Program-made: the position numbers and the translations under genes | In this document: positions 7,015 through 14,328 of the stretch, one piece after another | Layout: each line of letters starts with the position of its first letter | Numbering within the stretch: position 1 is the stretch's first letter | The notes under the pieces: model-generated | Databases searched by the model: none | Told to the model about the DNA's origin: nothing | What the model saw: the letters and a program-made list of their open reading frames with translations, nothing else | Origin: Clostridiales bacterium | GTDB taxonomy: Bacteria; Bacillota; Clostridia; Saccharofermentanales; UBA5734 | Assembly: GCA_007133255.1 (NCBI GenBank) | Contig: SLMY01000041.1 | Coordinates: 1 to 15,418, forward strand | Length of the DNA stretch: 15,418 bases | Reading direction: 5' to 3'

Positions 7015-8217
7015 ATGAAAGACTCATACATAAAGAACACAATTATGAACCGGCTGCGTAAAACAAAGCTGAAGGGATCATCGAAAGCAAGACGAGCAGG
7101 TATGCGTAAGCTGCGCCATGTTAACCGTGAAAATCAGCGTCTGATGAACCAATATGAAAGAACGCAAAAAAAAGTTACGATTAAACCTTCTGATTACCAA
7201 TGTGAGATGAGAGACCAGAAAAACGTTGTGGAGTTTGATAATCTCCAGACTCATTTCTTCACAGATATGGGTGTTGTTAAAGCGGTTGATGGTGTTTCTT
7301 TCGATGTACCAAAAGGCAAAACAGTTGGGGTGGTCGGCGAGTCCGGCTGCGGGAAGTCGGTGACATCGCTTTCATTGATGCGGCTTGTCCAGCGGCCGAC
7401 CGGACAGATTATCGGCGGGCAGATTCGCTATAATAACGGCACTGAGACAGTTGATATCACGAAAGTCCCGATTCACAAAATACAGAAAATCCGCGGCAAC
7501 GAGATCGCGATGATCTTTCAGGAGCCAATGACCAGCCTGAACCCGGTGTTCACGATCGGTTCTCAGATTGATGAGATTATCAAGCTGCATAATCCCGGTA
7601 TGAGTAAAAAAGCGATCAGAGGTAAAAGCATCGAGATGCTGAGAGTGGTGGGTATAGCCAGAGCGGACGGCATTTATCATTCCTACCCGCATGAGCTTTC
7701 CGGCGGCATGCGGCAGCGGGCGATGATCGGGATGTCACTTGCCTGTGACCCGAAGCTGATTGTGGCAGACGAGCCGACAACAGCGCTCGATGTTACAATT
7801 CAGGCGCAGATTCTGGACTTGCTGCGTAACCTGAAGGACAAAGTGGACGCGAGTATCATGCTGATCACGCATGATCTGGGTGTAGTAGCTGAGATGGCTG
7901 ATGAAGTTGTCGTTATGTACGCCGGGCGCGTGATTGAGAAGGGGACAGCTCTGGAAATCTTCCAGGATCCCAAACATCCCTATACGGTGGGTCTGCTTAA
8001 CAGCAAACCCTCTGTTAACAAAAGTGTCTCGAGATTGTACTCAATTCCCGGTAATGTGCCAAATCCAATCAACATGCCTGGTTACTGCTATTTTAAAGAT
8101 CGCTGCGATAAACGAATGCCGATCTGTGACGGAGACTATCCGCCTATGATTAAGATCAGTGACACACATCTTGTTGCCTGCTGGTTATGGTCTGAGGAGG
8201 TGCTGCGAAATGGCTGA
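7015..8217 (+). CDS. Peptide ABC transporter ATPase, OppD/DppD type, with basic N-terminal tail
   Basis: Cytoplasmic ATP-binding subunit, 400 residues. Motifs: Walker A GESGCGKS (108-115), Q-loop Q169, signature LSGGMRQR (228-235), Walker B LIVADEP (248-254), and switch H286. The C-terminal oligopeptide-transporter domain has HPYTVGLL and four cysteines (C358, C364, C371, C389; spacing X5, X6, X17). In some DppD/OppD proteins such cysteines hold a 4Fe-4S cluster. Unusually, about 70 residues precede the ATPase domain; of the first 58, roughly one third are Lys or Arg. Ordinary family members start near residue 70 of this protein. The start at ATG 7015 is supported by AGGAG 5 nt upstream, and no good site precedes a later Met. 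It overlaps the next gene by 8 bp. Confidence 0.93.
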   Translation: MKDSYIKNTIMNRLRKTKLKGSSKARRAGMRKLRHVNRENQRLMNQYERTQKKVTIKPSDYQCEMRDQKNVVEFDNLQTHFFTDMGVVKAVDGVSFDVPKGKTVGVVGESGCGKSVTSLSLMRLVQRPTGQIIGGQIRYNNGTETVDITKVPIHKIQKIRGNEIAMIFQEPMTSLNPVFTIGSQIDEIIKLHNPGMSKKAIRGKSIEMLRVVGIARADGIYHSYPHELSGGMRQRAMIGMSLACDPKLIVADEPTTALDVTIQAQILDLLRNLKDKVDASIMLITHDLGVVAEMADEVVVMYAGRVIEKGTALEIFQDPKHPYTVGLLNSKPSVNKSVSRLYSIPGNVPNPINMPGYCYFKDRCDKRMPICDGDYPPMIKISDTHLVACWLWSEEVLRNG

Positions 8218-9214
8218 AAGCCTGATAAAAGTTAAGAATCTGGTTAAATATTTCCCGATTAAATCAGGCGTTTTGCAGCGTGTGACGGGTTATGTAAAAG
8301 CAGTTGATGATGTTTCTTTCGAGATTGCGCGTGGTAAAACAATGGGGCTGGTAGGCGAGTCCGGATGTGGTAAAACAACCATCGGCCGGACGATCCTTCG
8401 GCTTTATGAGGCAACCAGCGGCACGGTTGAATATGATAACTTAAATCTTTTTGATGTTTCGCGAAGCGAGCTTCGCAAACTCAGGCCGCAGATTCAGATG
8501 ATTTTTCAGGATCCGTACAGTTCACTTTCACCCAGAATGCCGGTTGGTGAGATTATTGGAGAAGCGGTGCGGGAACATCGTATTGTTCCTCCGGACCAGT
8601 ATCGGTCGTACATCATTGAGACAATGGAACAATGCGGGCTTCAGAAACACCAGATTGACCGTTATCCTCATGAATTTTCAGGCGGCCAGCGTCAACGTAT
8701 CTGCATTGCCAGAGCGATCGCGCTTAAGCCGCGTTTTATTGTCGCGGATGAACCTGTTTCAGCGCTGGATGTGTCGATTCAGGCACAGATCATTAATCTG
8801 ATGACAGATCTTCAGAATGAGATGGATCTTACTTACCTGTTTATCTCGCATGATTTGTCGGTTGTAGAGCATATATCCGATTTTGTCGGGGTGATGTATC
8901 TGGGCGATCTGGTTGAATATGGTTCTCGCGACCGGATTTTCGCCAAACCGCTGCATCCCTACACAAAAGCGTTATTCAGCGCTGTACCTGTCCCCGATCC
9001 AGCCCGAAAAATGAGCCGGATTATATTAGAAGGAGACATCCCTTCACCAGCTAATCCGCCATCTGGCTGCAAATTTCACACACGCTGCCCGATGCGGATG
9101 CCGATTTGCAGTGAAGAGATCCCTCAGACAATCACCTATCCTAATGGGCATCAGGTAGCCTGCCACCTTTATACTAAGGACCAGCCGGAAGCTGGTGATA
9201 CGGATGAAAGCTAA
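8210..9214 (+). CDS. Peptide ABC transporter ATPase, OppF/DppF type
   Basis: Second ATPase of the importer, 334 residues, normal size for OppF. Motifs: Walker A GESGCGKT (49-56), Q-loop Q100, signature FSGGQRQR (156-163), Walker B FIVADEP (176-182), switch H214. The C-terminal domain has HPYTKALFSAVP and four cysteines (C287, C293, C300, C318) with exactly the X5-X6-X17 spacing of the partner ATPase. In-frame codons exist further upstream, but AGGAGG (8195-8200) sits 9 nt before ATG 8210, and MAESLIKVKNLVKYFP is a typical OppF beginning. It overlaps OppD by 8 bp at the 5' end and the small membrane protein gene by 11 bp at the 3' end, so the whole set is translationally linked. Confidence 0.94.
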   Translation: MAESLIKVKNLVKYFPIKSGVLQRVTGYVKAVDDVSFEIARGKTMGLVGESGCGKTTIGRTILRLYEATSGTVEYDNLNLFDVSRSELRKLRPQIQMIFQDPYSSLSPRMPVGEIIGEAVREHRIVPPDQYRSYIIETMEQCGLQKHQIDRYPHEFSGGQRQRICIARAIALKPRFIVADEPVSALDVSIQAQIINLMTDLQNEMDLTYLFISHDLSVVEHISDFVGVMYLGDLVEYGSRDRIFAKPLHPYTKALFSAVPVPDPARKMSRIILEGDIPSPANPPSGCKFHTRCPMRMPICSEEIPQTITYPNGHQVACHLYTKDQPEAGDTDES

Positions 9215-9476
9215 AAACAAGAAAAAAACAGACATGATTGATGATGGCCGTACGATCGCTCATATGGATTTCGACGGTATGCCCTGGCTTCAGAGGCGAA
9301 AGCGCAGTCAGAAAAACAAGGATCAGCCATCAGAATGGGATAAGCTTGATTTATCGCGAAAAGAACGTCGTGCCATGATATTTGGCGGTATTCTGGCCAT
9401 TCTTCCCTGGGCGTTTCTTTACGCGGCACTCTTTTTTCTGGCGATGCTTTTTCTGGATTTTGTCTGGCTGCGTTAA
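9204..9476 (+). CDS. Small basic membrane protein, last gene of the transporter operon
   Basis: Unrecognised protein of 90 residues. The N-terminal half is hydrophilic and strongly basic (KAKNKKK at 2-8, RRKR at 31-34, RKERR at 52-56) with a conserved-looking DDGRTIAHMDFDGMPW segment (13-28). Residues 58-89 are hydrophobic: one long membrane segment or two short ones bent at P68. Positive charge places the N-terminus inside the cell. I have the impression that small proteins with a DDGRTIA motif accompany such transporters in other Clostridia, but I cannot verify this. The start at ATG 9204 is preceded by GGTGAT, a partial anti-16S match; GTG 9195 is an in-frame alternative. It overlaps the ATPase gene by 11 bp, so it is probably co-expressed with the transporter. 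Function unknown. Confidence 0.8.
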   Translation: MKAKNKKKTDMIDDGRTIAHMDFDGMPWLQRRKRSQKNKDQPSEWDKLDLSRKERRAMIFGGILAILPWAFLYAALFFLAMLFLDFVWLR

Positions 9477-9565
9477 TAGCTGTCAAAGAGCGGGTATTTG
9501 GAGTAAACCATATATCATCTGACCGCCTGTCCTTTCTTATGAGTATCATGAAGCTTAATCAGCAG

Positions 9566-9596
9566 CTGAATGATCAGACCAGGATCGTTCATTCAG
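9566..9596 (+). repeat. Inverted repeat, first of two tandem hairpins
   Basis: CTGAATGA (9566-9573) and TCATTCAG (9589-9596) form a perfect 8-bp stem with a 15-nt loop, about 90 bp after the end of the transporter operon. It precedes the stronger hairpin at 9611-9650. Confidence 0.45.
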
Positions 9597-9610
9597 CAAA
9601 CACGAATGAC

Positions 9611-9650
9611 TAAGACCTTCGCGTGCAGACAATCTGGCGCGAAGGTCTTA
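9611..9650 (+). terminator. Strong stem-loop terminator of the transporter operon
   Basis: TAAGACCTTCGCG (9611-9623) pairs perfectly with CGCGAAGGTCTTA (9638-9650), a 13-bp stem. Its 14-nt loop can form four further pairs (CAGA with TCTG). The following bases TTGCTTGTG are only moderately T-rich, so it is a plausible rather than a textbook intrinsic terminator. Its place between two plus-strand operons fits. Confidence 0.65.
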
Positions 9651-9691
9651 TTGCTTGTGCCTACTTGTTATTGTAGTATGCAAAGTATAAG
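9651..9691 (+). promoter_or_regulatory. Promoter region of the FAD oxidoreductase gene
   Basis: Two overlapping candidates: TTGCTT (9651-9656), 17 nt, TAGTAT (9674-9679); and TTGTTA (9665-9670), 15 nt, TATAAG (9686-9691). The first has the better spacing, the second the better -10. Either would start transcription between the terminator and the gene. Confidence 0.4.
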
Positions 9692-9734
9692 CAGGTATCA
9701 GATGAGCGAAAATTAGTAAGTGAGGTGTAGTGTT

Positions 9735-11153
9735 TTGGAAATTAGAGGATTGACTTTGAATCTGGCGCAGCTGCCGGTACTGGCTGATGTAGATGTTGTA
9801 ATTGCCGGTGGCGGCACAGCTGGATCAGTAGCTGGTATCGCGGCCGCCAGGGAAGGCGCGCGCGCACTGGTTGTTGAGCGTTATGGCGCTCTTGGCGGCT
9901 CTGGTTCTCTGGCCCAGGTATCACCTTTGATGTCGCTTAAAATACCAGAAAAACCTGAACCATCTTCAATCAACGGGCTTATCAAGCAGCGCATGATGAA
10001 ACTGGGTCTCGCTGCTGTTGATCAAAATGGCCAGGATGGCTGGTTTAACTCGGCCATGCTTCCTTTCATGCTCGACGAGCTGATTGAATCTTTTGGTTGC
10101 GATGTACTTTATGATACAACCGTAATCGGCGTTGTTATGCATGATGAGGAGCTTCGGGGGTTAGTGGTACAGACCCGCGGCGGCGGTATCGGCCTGATTC
10201 AATCAGCCTGCGTTATAGACGCGACGGGAGACGCGCTGATAGCGAAACTGGCAGGCGTGAAGTGCTTTGAAGGGCGTGAAAGTGATGGCGCTAACCAGTC
10301 AGTTTCACTTCGTTTTACCCTCGGCGGTATTGACCTGGCGCAGCTTCAGTCTTTTCTTTCTGATATTGGGCAATCATGGGGCCTTGGACTGCCTTTGCTC
10401 GAAACAGCGTCTGTCTGGGGACATGCTGATGTCTATCCCCTTGAGAAAATTTTCCGCCAGGGTATGAAGAAAGGTCTGATTCATTATGAAGATGGTAAAT
10501 ATTTCCAGGCGTTTACCATTCCCGGTATGGGCGCGGCCATGACTTTTAACTGCCCGGAAATCCCGGATATGAAGCAGGCGCTGGATCCGTTTAAGACAAG
10601 CCGCGCTTATGTGACAGGACGGAAAATGACTGCCAGGCTGCATCATTTTTTAAAACTGATGGTACCGGGTTTCGCGAACAGTTACCTCTTATCCAGCGGT
10701 CCTATGCTGGGGATACGGGAATCAAGACGTGTGGACGCGGTCTACAATCTGTCTTTAGAAGATTATCTTCAGTGTCGGAAATTTAAAGACGGTATTGCTC
10801 AGACCGCCTATCCGATTGATATTCACGGAGAAGAAGGTGTGGATTATCAGGAGGAAGATATTCCGAAAGGAGATTTTTTTGAAATTCCGTTTCGCTGTCT
10901 GATACCGGCGCGTACCGGCCGGCTTTTAGTTGCCGGACGCTGCATTGGCGCCTCTTTTGCCGCTCAGTCAGCAGCGCGGATTCAGCCTGTCTGCCGGGCA
11001 ACCGGAGAAGCAGCTGGTATTGGCGCGGCCTGGCTGGCAAGAAAATACAAGCCGGCAGCACAGAGAAAACACTCAGCGACTGCTGATCTGATCAAAGGAT
11101 CCGATATTAGAGCGCGGATGATCGCTCATGGCGGCATCTTCCTGAAGAAATAG
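9735..11153 (+). CDS. FAD-dependent oxidoreductase (FAD_oxidored-type)
   Basis: Flavoprotein of 472 residues resembling the FAD_oxidored family. The N-terminal Rossmann motif is DVVIAGGGTAGSVAG (20-34), followed by the ribose-binding acidic residue E48 in VVERYGALGG. A second FAD contact is VIDATGD (160-166). A GIRESRR motif (326-332) and a C-terminal LVAGRCIGAS segment (398-407) complete the fold. The reaction is unknown: members are often annotated only by cofactor and occur beside carbohydrate-degradation genes. The start is TTG 9735: GAGGTG (9722-9727) is 7 nt upstream, whereas the in-frame GTG 9720 lies within that site. No ATG is available near the N-terminus. It has its own promoter region and precedes the murQ unit, so a role with amino-sugar or muropeptide substrates is a guess from position. 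Confidence 0.88.
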   Translation: MEIRGLTLNLAQLPVLADVDVVIAGGGTAGSVAGIAAAREGARALVVERYGALGGSGSLAQVSPLMSLKIPEKPEPSSINGLIKQRMMKLGLAAVDQNGQDGWFNSAMLPFMLDELIESFGCDVLYDTTVIGVVMHDEELRGLVVQTRGGGIGLIQSACVIDATGDALIAKLAGVKCFEGRESDGANQSVSLRFTLGGIDLAQLQSFLSDIGQSWGLGLPLLETASVWGHADVYPLEKIFRQGMKKGLIHYEDGKYFQAFTIPGMGAAMTFNCPEIPDMKQALDPFKTSRAYVTGRKMTARLHHFLKLMVPGFANSYLLSSGPMLGIRESRRVDAVYNLSLEDYLQCRKFKDGIAQTAYPIDIHGEEGVDYQEEDIPKGDFFEIPFRCLIPARTGRLLVAGRCIGASFAAQSAARIQPVCRATGEAAGIGAAWLARKYKPAAQRKHSATADLIKGSDIRARMIAHGGIFLKK

Positions 11154-11155
11154 AC

Positions 11156-11191
11156 GGCAAAGGCTGCTGTCTCAAAAATAGTTTCTTTGCC
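11156..11191 (+). terminator. Possible weak stem-loop after the FAD oxidoreductase gene
   Basis: GGCAAAG (11156-11162) and CTTTGCC (11185-11191) can pair across a 22-nt loop directly after the stop codon. There is no clear U-tract, so at most partial termination is expected. A second promoter follows before murQ. Confidence 0.3.
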
Positions 11192-11252
11192 TGATTCGAG
11201 TTTATCCTGGCCGGCCTCCGGTTGCCGGACGCCGTAATAACAGCGTGGGCAC

Positions 11253-11281
11253 TGGTCAAGGCGATACTGACTTGTTATAAT
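11253..11281 (+). promoter_or_regulatory. Promoter upstream of murQ with extended -10
   Basis: TGGTCA (11253-11258; 4 of 6 consensus), a 17-nt spacer, then a perfect TATAAT (11276-11281) preceded by TGT, an ideal extended -10. It is the best promoter in the window. It predicts a start near 11288 and a leader of about 110 nt. TGTTA (11273-11277) and TAACA (11286-11290) form a short inverted repeat over the -10 and start that could be an operator. Confidence 0.65.
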
Positions 11282-11399
11282 GAGTTAACATTGATGAATT
11301 CTGACGCTGCGGTCATATGTTGTTCGTTCTGCCTGGACTATCCGGTGTTTGAGCAGCCGCGCTGCATACTGGTCTATCCGGGACCTGGAGGAAATGCTT

Positions 11400-12317
11400 A
11401 TGGACAGTCCCTCTTTCGATATGCTGACAGAGCAGATTAATGAAGCGACCAGCCAGATTGACAGGCTGCCAACAGTTGATGTGCTGCGCCTGATCAATGC
11501 CGAAGATCAGAAAGTCGCGCCGGCGGTCGCCCAAGAGATACCAGCCATCGCCAGAGCTGTGGATGGTATTGTTAAAAGAATGAAACAGGGAGGCCGCCTG
11601 ATTTATTGTGGTGCCGGGACATCCGGCAGACTGGGTGTTCTGGATGCTTCTGAGTGTCCGCCTACTTATGGTGTGTCACCCGATCAAGTTGTCGGCGTGA
11701 TCGCCGGCGGTTTTAAAGCGCTGGTTAAAGCGACAGAAGGCGCTGAAGACGACCGGGAGCTGGCCCGGCAGGATATGGCACAGATTGCCTTAACAGATCA
11801 AGATACTTTAATCGGTATCGCTGCCAGCGGCAGAACACCTTATGTGCTGAGCGCTATGGACGAGGCCCGTGAAAAAGGATGTCTGGTGATCGCGTTTTCC
11901 TGTAATCCCGGCTCACCTATGGCAGTCGCCGCGGATATCGCGATTACACCGGCCGTTGGTCCGGAGGCTATTTCCGGATCGACCCGCATGAAAGCCGGAA
12001 CAGCCACTAAGCTTGTTTTGAACATGGTTTCTACCGCGGTCATGATTAAGCTTGGTAAAGTCTATGGGAATCTAATGATCGATGTAAAAGCGACAAACGA
12101 GAAATTAAGGATCAGAGCCAGAGAGATTGTCGTGAAAGCTTCTGGTGTTTCAGTTGAAGCAGCAGATAATATGCTTCATAAAACAGGTTACGACGTCAGG
12201 CTATCCGTTTTCGCGCTTCTTTCCGGTTATGATCCGGATCAGGCTAAAGAAAAACTCGAGGCGGCCGGCAACCTGATTCATCAGGCCTTGTCGGAGATCA
12301 ATCAGGCATCAAAGTGA
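11400..12317 (+). CDS. murQ: N-acetylmuramic acid 6-phosphate etherase MurQ
   Basis: Cleaves the lactyl ether of MurNAc-6-phosphate to give GlcNAc-6-phosphate and D-lactate, the committing step of cytoplasmic MurNAc salvage. 305 residues, close to the 298 of E. coli MurQ. SIS-domain fold with GAGTSGRLGVLDASECPP (71-88). E85 and E116 (in ATEGAEDD) correspond to the two catalytic glutamates of the E. coli enzyme (E83, E114). Also seen: AASGRTPYV (141-149) and the SIS signature region SGSTRMKAGTATK (192-204). In-frame ATGs lie at 11394 and 11400; GGAGG (11387-11391) is 2 and 8 nt away, so 11400 is chosen. The kinase that would supply its substrate is encoded next. No MurP-type PTS permease is present in the window. 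Confidence 0.97.
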   Translation: MDSPSFDMLTEQINEATSQIDRLPTVDVLRLINAEDQKVAPAVAQEIPAIARAVDGIVKRMKQGGRLIYCGAGTSGRLGVLDASECPPTYGVSPDQVVGVIAGGFKALVKATEGAEDDRELARQDMAQIALTDQDTLIGIAASGRTPYVLSAMDEAREKGCLVIAFSCNPGSPMAVAADIAITPAVGPEAISGSTRMKAGTATKLVLNMVSTAVMIKLGKVYGNLMIDVKATNEKLRIRAREIVVKASGVSVEAADNMLHKTGYDVRLSVFALLSGYDPDQAKEKLEAAGNLIHQALSEINQASK

Positions 12318-12379
12318 TAAAATAGCTTGCTGGAAAATATAATTCGAATGACAAGGTCATGACAGGACGCGGGTGAACA

Positions 12380-13273
12380 ATGGCGTATATAATCGGAGTT
12401 GATGCTGGCGGCACTTCTACGAAAGCGATCGCCTACACGACAACAGGTGATGAGCTGGGACGCTTTAAGGGCGGCAGCGCGAATCCGGCCGCGGCAGGAC
12501 TGCGGCAGGCGGCTTTGAATCTGGAGCATGTGATAGAGCAGTGCCGTAAACAGTGCGGAAATGAGATTGATTATATGCTGGTTGGCGCTGCCGGGGTTGA
12601 AACCGGACAGCTAAAGCCGCAGCTGCTTAGCTTGCTGCGGGAGCGGCATCCTGAAGTCACCATTGATCTGATCAGTGACGCGCTGCTGGTTCTGGAAGCC
12701 AGGCTGGAGGACCGCGATGGTGTCGCGCTGATCGCCGGCACCGGCTCCGTTGCCTGGGGGAAGCATGGCAGCCGGACACACAGAGTCGGCGGCTGGGGAC
12801 ATCTGATTGGTGATCTTGGCAGCGGCTACGCGATCGCCATGCAGGCTATTCGTGAGATGGCTGCTTGTATAGACAGCGGGCAGCCATTAATCCCGTTAGG
12901 CGAAAAGATTTTGGATCATCTTCAAATACAAAGCTGGCGAGAGATGGTTGACTTTGTCTATCAGTCAGATAAAGCTGGTATCGCTTCACTTTTGCCTATG
13001 CTGGAACAAGCTGCTATTGAGGGTGACCAGACCGCTGTTTTATTATTCAATGAAGCTGTCACTCATCTGTGCCAGATGACATGCCTGTGCGCGAACGTAC
13101 TTGAGATCAGCGGACCGCATGTCGCGGCCAGCGGCAGTGTTCTGCAGCGCATACCAATCGTGCAGAAAACATTTAGCAGGCAGATGGAACGGCAGCTGCC
13201 GGGTTCGGTAGTTGATTATGAGCAAATTGAAGCGAATCGGGCGGTTTTGTATCGTTACAGAAAAATGAAATAA
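12380..13273 (+). CDS. murK: BadF/NagK-type amino-sugar kinase, probably MurK
   Basis: ASKHA-fold sugar kinase of the BadF/BadG/BcrA/BcrD ATPase family, 297 residues. Motifs: phosphate-1 DAGGTSTK (8-15), candidate catalytic D100 in ISDALLVLEA, phosphate-2 LIAGTGSVAWG (117-127), and VGGWGHLIGDLGSGY (136-150). In Clostridium acetobutylicum a kinase of this family next to MurQ (MurK) phosphorylates both MurNAc and GlcNAc at O6, bypassing the PTS. The same gene order here supports that role. A GlcNAc- or glucosamine-specific kinase is the alternative, because the motifs do not set specificity. ATG 12380 follows GGGTGA at a short 3-nt spacing, so initiation may be modest or coupled to murQ, which ends 62 bp upstream. 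Confidence 0.88.
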   Translation: MAYIIGVDAGGTSTKAIAYTTTGDELGRFKGGSANPAAAGLRQAALNLEHVIEQCRKQCGNEIDYMLVGAAGVETGQLKPQLLSLLRERHPEVTIDLISDALLVLEARLEDRDGVALIAGTGSVAWGKHGSRTHRVGGWGHLIGDLGSGYAIAMQAIREMAACIDSGQPLIPLGEKILDHLQIQSWREMVDFVYQSDKAGIASLLPMLEQAAIEGDQTAVLLFNEAVTHLCQMTCLCANVLEISGPHVAASGSVLQRIPIVQKTFSRQMERQLPGSVVDYEQIEANRAVLYRYRKMK

Positions 13274-13314
13274 AGCAGTAAGGGTATCCTTATGTTAAAC
13301 AGGAGGCTTATATC

Positions 13315-14328
13315 ATGGATTGCGCAGCACAAAAAAGAAACTGGCAGGCACAGCCGCTTGAAGAGCAGTTTATTCCTGAGGTTATTGCACTCTGGAATAC
13401 TTGCTGCGGTCCCGGAAAACTTGTATACCGGCAGCTGGACGAGGCTGCTTTTAGAACGCTTTTTATTCAGTCTGAGCCAGGTGTCAATCTGATCAGTAAA
13501 GTTATCCTGGCTGATGGACATGTCGCAGGCTTTGCCGGCGGAGCTTACCGGGACGCGGCAGAGCAAGGCTATGTTACTATTGTCCTGGTTGCTGAGAACT
13601 GGCGCCGCGAAGGCATTGGGCAAACTTTGCTGGCTGCGCTTGAAGAAGATTTGAAGAACACGGCGAAAGGCTGCCTGAACCGGTTTGAGGTGATGTTCTT
13701 TAATCCCGTCACGCTCAGCTGGATCGTCCCAGGGTCAGAAAATGATGACCATCCGAACGCGCCGGGGGTTGATGTCAGTTGTGACGGCTATTTGTTTCTC
13801 AAGAATCAAGGGTACCGCGATATCGTCTATCAGAACAGTTATTACCAGCCCTTACAGCATTACGCCTATCCGGCCGATATCGAAAAAAAACTCAAAGAGC
13901 TTGAGCATCAGGGTATTCAGATCACGCTATACGACCCGGAGAGGCATACCGGCCTGAACGAATTGTTTGATAATCTGGAAAACGAACCCTGGCGTGAAGT
14001 TGTGATGGCAAATGAAGCTGCCGGAAGCGGCCGTGTACCGCTGATTATCGTTACCAGTGACAACAAAGTATATGGTTTTACCGGGCCGATTCGAGTTGAA
14101 CCAAGTGGCCGCGGTTATTTCGCGGGCATTGGCGTTCATACTGACCTGCGCGGTAAAGGAGTTGGCAAAGCCTTGTTTTCAGTTTTGTGTATGGAACTGA
14201 AGCATATTGGCGCTTCGTTTATGACCCTTTTTACAGGTGAAACAAATCCGGCACGTAATATTTATGAAGCTGCGGGGTTTAAAATAGTCAGAACATGGGC
14301 TGACATGAAAAAGGAGTTGAAGGCATGA
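13315..14328 (+). CDS. Tandem GNAT-domain N-acetyltransferase
   Basis: Protein of 337 residues with two GNAT folds. The N-terminal domain (about 13-170) has the acetyl-CoA loop NWRREGIG (95-102). The C-terminal domain (about 200-335) has DLRGKGVGKALF (277-288) and the family ending NPARNIYEAAGFKIVRTW (311-328). Both pyrophosphate-binding loops look intact, although one domain in such tandems is often only structural. GNATs transfer acetyl groups from acetyl-CoA to amines, and the acceptor here is unknown; amino sugars or released peptides are suggested by context only. ATG 13315 has AGGAGG 8 nt upstream. It overlaps the next gene by 4 bp (ATGA), so it is translationally coupled to the PIG-L-like protein. 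Confidence 0.88.
   Translation: MDCAAQKRNWQAQPLEEQFIPEVIALWNTCCGPGKLVYRQLDEAAFRTLFIQSEPGVNLISKVILADGHVAGFAGGAYRDAAEQGYVTIVLVAENWRREGIGQTLLAALEEDLKNTAKGCLNRFEVMFFNPVTLSWIVPGSENDDHPNAPGVDVSCDGYLFLKNQGYRDIVYQNSYYQPLQHYAYPADIEKKLKELEHQGIQITLYDPERHTGLNELFDNLENEPWREVVMANEAAGSGRVPLIIVTSDNKVYGFTGPIRVEPSGRGYFAGIGVHTDLRGKGVGKALFSVLCMELKHIGASFMTLFTGETNPARNIYEAAGFKIVRTWADMKKELKA

Noticed and set aside
11222..11440. 72-codon plus-strand ORF covering the murQ leader and start
   Set aside because: It contains the murQ promoter, overlaps the MurQ coding start in another frame, and has no ribosome binding site before any Met.
12348..12360. Small hairpin between murQ and the kinase gene
   Set aside because: Only a 5-bp stem with a 3-nt loop and no T-run, weak enough to be chance.
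13279..13292. Small inverted repeat between the kinase and acetyltransferase genes
   Set aside because: TAAGG-GTAT-CCTTA is a 5-bp stem and is not followed by a U-tract; no function can be supported.
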